Source of the DNA: Rhodobacterales bacterium
GTDB lineage: Bacteria; Pseudomonadota; Alphaproteobacteria; Rhodobacterales; Rhodobacteraceae
Length of the DNA stretch: 5,880 nucleotides
Assembly (NCBI GenBank): GCA_013298485.1
Contig: JAAFHS010000188.1
Span: forward strand, 1 to 5,880
Reading direction: 5' to 3'
The notes beneath the pieces are model-generated. The model saw nothing but the letters and a program-made list of their open reading frames with translations, searched no databases and had not been told where the DNA came from. Shown here in pieces: positions 1 to 5,152 of the stretch. Position numbers and translations under genes: made by a program. The first letter of the stretch is position 1, and every line of letters begins with the position of its first letter.

Positions 1-140
1 AGGACGACAATCGTCTTGCCCTCGGCGGCCTTGGGGCCGGTCGTCGGGCCGTCAAAAGCCTCTTGGGCCAGGACGGAAAACCCGGTCGCAGCCAGTATGG
101 TGCCCGCAAGCAGCCCATTGAGTAGAGTTCGTTTCAGCAT
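1..140 (-). CDS. Periplasmic sugar-binding protein of ABC importer (N-terminal part, cut by window edge)
   Basis: Only the first 46 codons lie in the window; the rest is beyond the left edge. Translation starts at the ATG reading down from 140 and gives MLKRTLLNGLLAGTILAAT followed by GFSVLAQEAFDG. This is a clear Sec signal peptide: positive residues at 3-4, a hydrophobic core at about 6-19, and a likely signal peptidase I site after VLA (residue 25). The mature start leads into GKTIVVL, which fits the first beta strand of a periplasmic binding protein of the ribose/galactose type. A good Shine-Dalgarno (GGGAGGA, six bases before the ATG) fixes the start. It follows the permease stop by 25 bases with no terminator, so it is the last of three transporter genes in one operon. 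It would capture the substrate in the periplasm and deliver it to the permease. The class rests mainly on signal peptide and context; the ligand is unknown. Confidence 0.8.
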   Translation of the reverse strand, partial: MLKRTLLNGLLAGTILAATGFSVLAQEAFDGPTTGPKAAEGKTIVV

Positions 141-165
141 GTTGATCCTCCCGATTTATTGCTGA

Positions 166-1188
166 TCATTTCGATTTCGCGCCTTTCTTCCGTTGCGCAT
201 ATCCGGCGATGCCGATTGCGATCAGAAGTGTTGTTCCGTTGAACATGGGTTCGACCCAGAAACTGCCGCCGAACTGCTGGATGCCCGAGATGCCGACCGC
301 CAGGATCATGACGCCAACGATGGTCCCCCAGACGTTGACGCGGCCCGGCTTGATGGTGGTGGACCCCAGGAACGCGCCCACCAGCGCCGGCAGCAGGAAC
401 TCCAGCCCCACCGAAGCCTGGCCGATGCGCAGTTTGGAGGCCAGAAGCACCCCCGCCAGCGCAGTCAGCGCGCCCGAGGCGACGAAGGCGCCGATCACGA
501 ATTTCCGCGTCGGAATGCCGTTCAGCTCGGCCGCCCGCTGATTGGCGCCGATGGCGTAAAGGTAACGGCCCATCGGGGTGTAGTCGAGGATGATCCACAG
601 TGCCACGGTGATCGCCAGCACATAGTAGGCGGTGATCGGCAGGCCGAAGATGAAGGTGCCGTTGATGGCATAAAAGGCATCAGGCAGGGCCCCCACCATC
701 TGCCGCCCGCCCGTGTGCCACAGCGCCAAGGCATAGAGCACGGTCCCGGTGCCGAGGGTGGCGATAAAGCTGTCGATGCGCGCGACCTCAACCAGCAGAC
801 CGTTGAGCGCGCCCACGATCACGCCGAGGACAAGCACGGTTACCACGGCCATCGGCCAGGGCAGGCCGTAAAGCGTCTGGAGGCTGATCGCGAGGATATG
901 CCACAGCACGATCCCGTAGCCGACCGTCAGGTCGATACGGCCCGCGACCATCGGGATCATCGCCGCCAGCGCAAGCAGGGCAATGATTGCCTTGTCGCTC
1001 AGGATCGAGCGCAGGTTCAGTACGGTTGGAAAGGTGTTGGGGAGCAGAATCGAGAACAGCAGGATCAACCCCAGCATCAGGATCACAAGCCCGTAGGTCG
1101 GTGCCAGCCGAAGGGCCCGCTGCACCGGCGTCAGACCCCGAAGTTCGTCCTTGGTCGGCTCGACAGCGTTAGATTCAATTCCGGGCAT
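166..1188 (-). CDS. RbsC-type sugar ABC transporter permease
   Basis: Complete 340-residue inner-membrane permease of the branched-chain/ribose family (BPD_transp_2), the usual length for RbsC-like subunits. Strongly hydrophobic segments occur near residues 32-50, 67-83, 90-107, 112-132, 180-201, 231-251, 262-276, 286-304 and 318-331. The motif GRIDLTVG (83-90) corresponds to the GGIDLSVG-type motif of the family, and PMGRYLYAIGANQRAAELNGI-like sequence at 205-224 is the cytoplasmic coupling loop that contacts the ATPase. The tail is basic (RKKGAKSK), as expected for a cytoplasmic end. The start at 1188 is preceded by TGAGGA, in which the TGA is the stop codon of the ATPase gene. The ribosome site thus overlaps the end of the upstream gene, only 9 bases separate them, and translational coupling is likely. 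It forms the membrane channel for the substrate caught by the downstream binding protein. Substrate not determinable; a pentose, hexose, polyol or sugar acid are all possible. Confidence 0.93.
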   Translation of the reverse strand: MPGIESNAVEPTKDELRGLTPVQRALRLAPTYGLVILMLGLILLFSILLPNTFPTVLNLRSILSDKAIIALLALAAMIPMVAGRIDLTVGYGIVLWHILAISLQTLYGLPWPMAVVTVLVLGVIVGALNGLLVEVARIDSFIATLGTGTVLYALALWHTGGRQMVGALPDAFYAINGTFIFGLPITAYYVLAITVALWIILDYTPMGRYLYAIGANQRAAELNGIPTRKFVIGAFVASGALTALAGVLLASKLRIGQASVGLEFLLPALVGAFLGSTTIKPGRVNVWGTIVGVMILAVGISGIQQFGGSFWVEPMFNGTTLLIAIGIAGYAQRKKGAKSK

Positions 1189-1197
1189 TGCGCATCC

Positions 1198-2694
1198 TCA
1201 GGCGGCTTCACCGGCCGATGCGGCCTGGATCAGGGATTCGTTGGAAAGGTCCGCACCGGTCAGCTCGGCCACGGGCAAACCCCGGCTGAATACGATGGCC
1301 CGGTGGCAGATCGCAGCGATTTCCTCGAAATCAGTCGAGACGACGAGGACACCCATGCCGGTGGCGAGAGCCTGATAGAGAAGGTGGTAGATTTCGGCCT
1401 TGGCCCCCACATCAACGCCTGCCGTCGGATCTTCGGTAATCAGAAGCCTGCGCCCGGAATCCAGCCAGCGCCCGACCACGACCTTTTGCTGGTTGCCGCC
1501 CGACAGCGCCTCGATCGCCAGCGTTGGATCATTTGGCGACAGGCCAACACGACGACCGATGGCCTGAGCCATCTCTTCTTCGCGGCGGGACGAGAGGACT
1601 GAGAACAGACGCCGTCCCGTTGCCGAGGGGTTCAGAAATGCGTTTTCACGGATTGCGAGGCCCGGTGCCACGCTTTCGCCGATCCGGTCCCGGGCAACCA
1701 GGCCGATCCCGGATCGCATCGCCGCCTGGGCCGACCGCAGGTCGGGCGCCTGGCCATTGAGGCTGACGTGTCCGGCATGGCGGATCGCGCCGAAAAGCGC
1801 ACGGCCGATATCCTCGTGCCCGGCTCCTCGCAGGCCGGCGAGGCCTAGAAGCTCACCTCGCCTGATCTCGAAACTGACCGGTCCGACGGCCGGGGTGGCC
1901 AGGCCCTCGACCTTTAGTATTGCGGGGCCCTCCAGAACGGCTGGCCGCGCGATCTCGCGCGCCTTGCGGCCGACAATCAGGCTGACCAGTTCTTCGGGTG
2001 TGGTCTGGTCGATGGGGCGCATGCCGACCATCTGCCCATCCCTCAGCACCGCGACACGGTCTGCGATGCGGAAAATCTCGTCCAGCCGGTGGCTGACATA
2101 GATCATGCCGACCCCGCGCGCCTTCAGGGGCCGCAGTGCCGCAAAAAGCCGCTCCACCTCATCGGCGGGCAGGCTGGCGGTCGGCTCGTCAAGGACCAGA
2201 AAATCGCTGCTTGCTGCCAGCGCGCGGGCAATCGCCACGAGCGATTTCTGCGTGCGGGTCAGGCTGGAGACGCGTGCCGTGGCGGGAAACTCGGCCTCCA
2301 CCAGCCGCAGGGCTGCGTCGGCCGCAGCTTCAGTCGCGGCCCAGTCGATGCGGCGGGCGATCTTGCGGACATAGCCAAGCGCCAAGGCGATGTTTTCGGC
2401 CACGCTCATCCATTCGATCAGGCCAAGGTCCTGGTGGATGAAAGCCACCTTCTGCCCGCCCGACTTCCCCGCCTCATGAGCATAAGGAACGCCGTCGATC
2501 CGGACGCCACCGTCGTCGGGCCGGTGGATGCCGCCGAGAACTTTGATCAGCGTGGACTTGCCGGCACCATTTTCACCCAGAAGAGCAACGATCTCGCCCC
2601 GGCCAACCGTCAACGAAACCCCTTTGAGCGCTTGCGTGCCGCCAAATGACTTTACGACGCGGTCAAAGAACAGGCCGTCAGACGACGGTTGCAT
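1198..2694 (-). CDS. RbsA-type sugar ABC transporter ATP-binding protein (two fused ATPase domains)
   Basis: Complete 498-residue cytoplasmic ATPase with two tandem ABC domains, the normal length and layout of RbsA/MglA/XylG proteins. Domain 1 has Walker A GENGAGKST (40-48), a Q-loop Gln at 88, Walker B FLVLDE (165-170) and an H-loop His at 202. Its signature is LTRTQ (145-149) rather than LSGGQ. Domain 2 has a degenerate Walker A, GLRGAGHED (287-295), lacking the Lys-Ser/Thr pair, as is usual in the second half of this family. It keeps the signature LSGGNQQK (397-404). The segment after Walker B reads LLITEDPTAGVDVG (417-430), with Glu-Asp where Asp-Glu is usual, and Ser453 stands at the H-loop. 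The start at 2694 is well supported by GGGGAGGA six bases upstream. It is the first gene of the transporter operon and sits about 60 bases behind a TTGACA promoter and a palindromic operator. It powers import through the permease encoded next. Confidence 0.95.
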   Translation of the reverse strand: MQPSSDGLFFDRVVKSFGGTQALKGVSLTVGRGEIVALLGENGAGKSTLIKVLGGIHRPDDGGVRIDGVPYAHEAGKSGGQKVAFIHQDLGLIEWMSVAENIALALGYVRKIARRIDWAATEAAADAALRLVEAEFPATARVSSLTRTQKSLVAIARALAASSDFLVLDEPTASLPADEVERLFAALRPLKARGVGMIYVSHRLDEIFRIADRVAVLRDGQMVGMRPIDQTTPEELVSLIVGRKAREIARPAVLEGPAILKVEGLATPAVGPVSFEIRRGELLGLAGLRGAGHEDIGRALFGAIRHAGHVSLNGQAPDLRSAQAAMRSGIGLVARDRIGESVAPGLAIRENAFLNPSATGRRLFSVLSSRREEEMAQAIGRRVGLSPNDPTLAIEALSGGNQQKVVVGRWLDSGRRLLITEDPTAGVDVGAKAEIYHLLYQALATGMGVLVVSTDFEEIAAICHRAIVFSRGLPVAELTGADLSNESLIQAASAGEAA

Positions 2695-2763
2695 GGCGGA
2701 TCCTCCCCAGGTCGATGCCGATGACGGTCTGATCTTGCGCCAGATTTACCGGAGCATTGCTGG

Positions 2764-2792
2764 ACGATGATCCCCGGCCCAGCACCTGTCAA
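2764..2792 (-). promoter_or_regulatory. Probable sigma-70-type promoter of the transporter operon
   Basis: On the minus strand a perfect -35 box TTGACA lies at 2792-2787. Seventeen bases downstream is CATCGT (2769-2764), a weak -10 match keeping the A, T and final T of TATAAT. Alphaproteobacterial housekeeping promoters often have a good -35 and a poor -10. Transcription would start near 2757, giving a leader of about 60 bases before the ATPase ATG. The -10 assignment is the uncertain part. Confidence 0.6.
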
Positions 2793-2800
2793 GCAAAAAA

Positions 2801-2812
2801 GTTATCGATAAC
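2801..2812. promoter_or_regulatory. Palindromic operator, LacI-family type
   Basis: GTTATCGATAAC is a perfect 12-base palindrome with a central CG, set in an A-rich flank (AAAAAA on its left on the plus strand). The central CG and the TTA/TAA arms are typical of LacI-family repressor sites; the E. coli gluconate/idonate regulators GntR and IdnR, which are LacI-family, bind the similar ATGTTAC-GTAACAT pattern. It ends 8 bases upstream of the TTGACA box of the transporter promoter, so its centre is near -50 relative to the predicted start. That placement suits an upstream operator or an activator-like role more than simple promoter blocking. No regulator gene is in the window, so the binding protein is inferred. 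Confidence 0.6.
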
Positions 2813-2885
2813 ATAGGGCAGTGAGTGACCGACCCGCAGAAGCCGCGGCACGCCACGGCGGCGCGTGATGCGGGGTCGCGCGCCT

Positions 2886-3097
2886 CAGCCTTTGGCCCAT
2901 GCGGCAGGTCAGGCCCGTCCAGCCGCATTCGGTGCCGGCAGCAGACGTCATGGCAAAGCCCTGTGCTTGGCACAGGATCTTTCCCGTGCTCAGCGCCTGT
3001 TCCAGCCCGTGACGGGAAAGCCTGTCTCGGCGATGTTCATGGCCAGCGCTGCGCCCATCGTGCCAAGGCCGATCAGCCCGATTTCCGGCATCGTCAT
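2886..3097 (-). pseudogene. gnd: Decayed 6-phosphogluconate dehydrogenase gene (gnd remnant)
   Basis: The ATG at 3097 opens a frame reading MTMPEIGLIGLGTMGAALA then MNIAETGFPVTGWNRR and a stop at 2990-2992. This is the N-terminal NADP-binding Rossmann segment of 6-phosphogluconate dehydrogenase (GLIGLGxMGxxLAxNIAxxGF...NR). From 3005, one frame over, the same strand reads LEQALSTGKILCQAQGFAM followed by TSAAGTECGW. That matches the conserved internal stretch around KIxxYAQGF and the following Gly-Trp, which in intact Gnd lies near residue 320 of about 470. At 2899-2886, back in the first frame, AWAKG plus TG resembles the W-x-x-GC of the next conserved motif, with further small indels before it; this part is weaker. 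A middle block of roughly 280 codons (estimate from the family layout as remembered) and the C-terminus are gone. The start codon overlaps the lactonase stop (ATGA), so this was once a coupled operon gene. It cannot make an active enzyme. Confidence 0.82.
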
Positions 3098-3984
3098 GGC
3101 CACTGCAGTCCCCTTCTATTCAGGATCACCGCATAGATGCTGGTCGTCGCGGTGATGAAAAGCCGGTGTTTGGCGCGGCCGCCAAAGCAGATGTTCGAGA
3201 CCAGTTCCGGCACCAGAACCTTGCCCAGCAAACGTCCGTCGGGGGCGATGCAATGCACCCCGTCCGCAGCAGACGACCAGAGGTTACCATCGGTATCCAC
3301 CCTGATTCCGTCGGCACAACCGGGGCTGATCGCGTGAAAAAGCCGCCCGTTGACAGGCCGCCCCTCCACCATGTCGTAGACCCGGATGCTTTGCGGATCA
3401 GCGCTGAACATCCGGCCCGTGTCGGCCACATAGAGTCGGCTTTCATCGGGGCTGAACGCAAGTCCGTTGGGGCAGGCCATGTCGGTGATCACCGCCTCGA
3501 CCTTGCCCGAAGGGTCCACGCGGTAAACGTTGCAGGGCAATTCCTGGCTGGACCGGAAGCCTTCGTAGTCGGTCATGATCCCGTAGTGCGGGTCAGTGAA
3601 CCAGATGGCGCCATCGCCCGCGACGATCACGTCATTGGGGCTGTTCAGCGGCTTGCCTTCGAACCTGTCGGCGATTGTGGTGATCGTGCCGTCCCAGTCG
3701 GTCCGCGTGACGCGTCTGGTTCCGTGCTCGCAACTGACCAGCCGTCCCTGCCGGTCCCGGGTATGGCCGTTGGCATAGTTCGACGGGTTGCGAAAGGTTG
3801 TCAGGCCTTCGTCCGTCCAGCGCAGGATGGGGTTGTTTGGAATATCAGAGAACAGAAGGCAGCCAAGATCACCGAACCAGACCGGCCCCTCAGCCCAGTC
3901 GAACCCCGTCGCGAGGCGCTTGACGGGAGCGTTCCCCATTACATAAGCCGCAAAGGCCGGATCGTGGATTTCGAAAAATGACAT
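3094..3984 (-). CDS. SMP-30/gluconolactonase family lactonase
   Basis: Complete 296-residue six-bladed beta-propeller enzyme of the SMP-30/gluconolactonase/LRE family, of normal length. The metal-site residues can be placed: Glu32 in WAEGPVW, Asn117 in LNSPNDV, Asn173 in CPNGLAFSPD and Asp225 in CADGIRVD. Family signatures such as SDIPNNPILRW (46-56), NGHTRD (72-77) and AIWFTDPHYG (126-135) are present. No signal peptide is seen, so it should act in the cytoplasm, hydrolysing a sugar lactone to the open aldonic acid. The start at 3984 has purine-rich sequence just upstream (GGGGGGACAAGGG). It lies 136 bases after the idnD-like gene in the same direction, and its TGA stop overlaps the ATG of the gnd remnant. 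Gluconolactone, idonolactone, galactonolactone and similar compounds are all possible substrates; family membership does not decide. Confidence 0.93.
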   Translation of the reverse strand: MSFFEIHDPAFAAYVMGNAPVKRLATGFDWAEGPVWFGDLGCLLFSDIPNNPILRWTDEGLTTFRNPSNYANGHTRDRQGRLVSCEHGTRRVTRTDWDGTITTIADRFEGKPLNSPNDVIVAGDGAIWFTDPHYGIMTDYEGFRSSQELPCNVYRVDPSGKVEAVITDMACPNGLAFSPDESRLYVADTGRMFSADPQSIRVYDMVEGRPVNGRLFHAISPGCADGIRVDTDGNLWSSAADGVHCIAPDGRLLGKVLVPELVSNICFGGRAKHRLFITATTSIYAVILNRRGLQWP

Positions 3985-4007
3985 GATGGCCCTTGTCCCC
4001 CCTTGGT

Positions 4008-4022
4008 CAGGCGTTGCGCCTG
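4008..4022 (-). promoter_or_regulatory. Short hairpin in the lactonase leader
   Basis: On the minus strand CAGGCG-CAA-CGCCTG forms a perfect six-pair GC-rich stem with a three-base loop, ending 23 bases before the lactonase ATG and upstream of its purine-rich ribosome site. There is no U-run on the downstream side, so it is not a standard intrinsic terminator. It could slow decay or shield the leader; function is a guess. Confidence 0.3.
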
Positions 4023-4031
4023 CAAAATACG

Positions 4032-4048
4032 GCTATCGAACCGTTAGC
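4032..4048. promoter_or_regulatory. Possible degenerate operator upstream of the lactonase gene
   Basis: GCTATCGAACCGTTAGC is an imperfect 17-base inverted repeat (GCTA/TAGC arms and inner CG/CG pairs; mismatches at two pair positions). Its left half, GCTATCGA, matches seven of the first eight bases of the palindrome at 2801-2812 (GTTATCGA). The same regulator may therefore touch both the enzyme and the transporter transcripts. The right half diverges, so confidence is low. Confidence 0.25.
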
Positions 4049-4073
4049 ACCGATCCTGCAGTTCACCCACCCA

Positions 4074-4112
4074 AATGGTCGATCAACCGCTGCTGCGGCG
4101 ATGCGGACCATT
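4074..4112 (-). promoter_or_regulatory. Inverted repeat / stem-loop just downstream of the idnD-like gene
   Basis: AATGGTC and its exact complement GACCATT bracket a 25-base interior that itself holds CCGC-AGCA-GCGG, so the transcript can fold into a seven-pair outer stem, an internal loop and a four-pair inner hairpin. It begins 8 bases after the TAG stop of the idnD-like gene. No U-run follows on the minus strand, so it is not a canonical terminator; it could be a 3' stabilising or processing structure between the idnD and lactonase reading frames. The remaining gap from 3985 to 4120 shows no gene and no convincing -35/-10 pair. Confidence 0.35.
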
Positions 4113-4120
4113 GCCGCAAC

Positions 4121-5152
4121 CTAGCCGGAAAACACGATCTGCGCCTTCATCGCCTGCGACCTGTCGCTCGCCAGCCGGAACGCGGTTTCAGCCTGATCCA
4201 GCCCAACGGTATGCGTGATCAGCGGCTTTACATCGATCAGCCCCTTCTGCATCAACCCGACCCCTGTCGCGAACTCCACATGAAAACGGAACGACCCGCG
4301 CAGGTCCAGCTCCTTCGCGGTGATTGCCATCATCGGCACAGCCATATCGCCGCCCAGACCCAGTTGCAGGATAACCCCCCTTGGACGCAGCGCGGCGATG
4401 CCCCCGGCGAGTGCTGCGGCAACGCCCGTGCATTCGTAAAGCACGTCGAAATACCCTTTGTCTGCGCCATACCCGGCCAGCGCCTCCGGCGCGGTGCCGG
4501 TGTTGATGACCCGGTCAGCCCCCATCTTTTGCGCCAGCGCCAGGGTGAAGTCCGACAGATCGGTCGCCACGATTTCGGCCGCCCCGGCGCGGCGGGCGGC
4601 AAGGATCGACAACACGCCGATTGGCCCGCAGCCGGTGACGAGGATACGCTTGCCCAGCATGTCCCCTGCGCGTTTTGTGGCATGCAGCGTCACGGCAAGG
4701 GGTTCGGCCACCGCCGCCTCACCCGGGCTCAGACCCGTCGCATCCACGCACTGGCTGGCATCGGCCACAAGGCTTTCGCGAAAAGCGCCCTGGATATGGG
4801 GAAAGGGCATGGCGCTGCCATAAAAGCGCATGTTCAGGCACTGGTTCGGCAAACCCTCCAGGCAGAACTTGCAACTGCCGCAAGGCCGCGAGGGCGAAAC
4901 GGCGACAAGCTGCCCCTTGGTGAACCCTGTGTCGCCGGGGTTTTCGACAAAGGCCGACACTTCGTGGCCAAGGATCATCGGCTCTTTCAGCCGCACCGCG
5001 CCAAACCCGCCGTGATTGTAATAGTGCAGGTCTGACCCGCAGACCCCCCCGGTCGCAAGCCGCAGGCGCAGCTGGCCAGTCCCGGGGGTTTCCTCGGGCC
5101 GGTCCTCAATGCGCAGGTCTTTCGCGGCGTGAATGACAATCGCACGCATCAT
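4121..5152 (-). CDS. idnD: L-idonate 5-dehydrogenase-like zinc alcohol dehydrogenase
   Basis: Complete 343-residue medium-chain dehydrogenase. The N-terminal catalytic domain has GGVCGSDLHYY (36-45), with catalytic-zinc ligands Cys38, His63 and Glu64 (LGHEV), and a structural zinc set Cys91, Cys94, Cys97 and Cys105 (CGSCKFC...QC). The segments NQCLNMRFYGSAM and FPHIQGAF and the later LRGSFRFHVEFATGV closely resemble E. coli IdnD (NQCTDMRFFGSAM, LRGSFRFTSEF), which makes this call more specific than a generic sorbitol or threonine dehydrogenase. The nucleotide-binding motif is GCGPIG (174-179), with Asp198 at the end of the second strand suggesting NAD preference. It should oxidise L-idonate at C5 to 5-keto-D-gluconate, or a similar aldonate or polyol. 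The start codon overlaps the upstream stop as ATGA. A second ATG follows immediately (5149-5147), so the true start is ambiguous by one codon. The local ribosome site is weak, which fits translational coupling. Confidence 0.88.
   Translation of the reverse strand: MMRAIVIHAAKDLRIEDRPEETPGTGQLRLRLATGGVCGSDLHYYNHGGFGAVRLKEPMILGHEVSAFVENPGDTGFTKGQLVAVSPSRPCGSCKFCLEGLPNQCLNMRFYGSAMPFPHIQGAFRESLVADASQCVDATGLSPGEAAVAEPLAVTLHATKRAGDMLGKRILVTGCGPIGVLSILAARRAGAAEIVATDLSDFTLALAQKMGADRVINTGTAPEALAGYGADKGYFDVLYECTGVAAALAGGIAALRPRGVILQLGLGGDMAVPMMAITAKELDLRGSFRFHVEFATGVGLMQKGLIDVKPLITHTVGLDQAETAFRLASDRSQAMKAQIVFSG

Noticed and set aside
193..1602. A 469-codon plus-strand open frame antisense to the permease and ATPase genes.
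   Set aside because: It lies opposite two well-recognised genes, and its product is rich in Asp, Gln, His and Arg without any fold-like pattern, typical of antisense frames in GC-rich DNA.
2746..2973. A 75-codon minus-strand open frame starting inside the gnd remnant and running through the operator and promoter.
   Set aside because: It has no ribosome site, is rich in Cys and His without family resemblance, crosses the regulatory region, and is out of frame with the recognisable Gnd segments.
2960..2976. Perfect seven-pair hairpin CCTGTGC-CAA-GCACAGG that looks like a terminator between gnd and the transporter genes.
   Set aside because: It falls inside the surviving gnd block and encodes I-L-C-Q-A-Q-G of the conserved motif. 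Only three T residues occur near its downstream side. It is best explained as coding sequence by chance, though it might weakly affect read-through now.
4076..4088. GGTCGATCAACC near-palindrome considered as a further operator.
   Set aside because: It has a mismatched arm pair, its centre GATC differs from the TATCGATA core of the better site, and it is better accounted for as one arm of the larger stem-loop at 4074-4112.
3166..5035. Long plus-strand frames (3166-3981 and 3983-5035) antisense to the lactonase and idnD-like genes.
   Set aside because: Both mirror the codon pattern of confidently assigned genes and show no family motifs or ribosome sites. The second also spans the intergenic gap without a break, which occurs by chance in GC-rich DNA.
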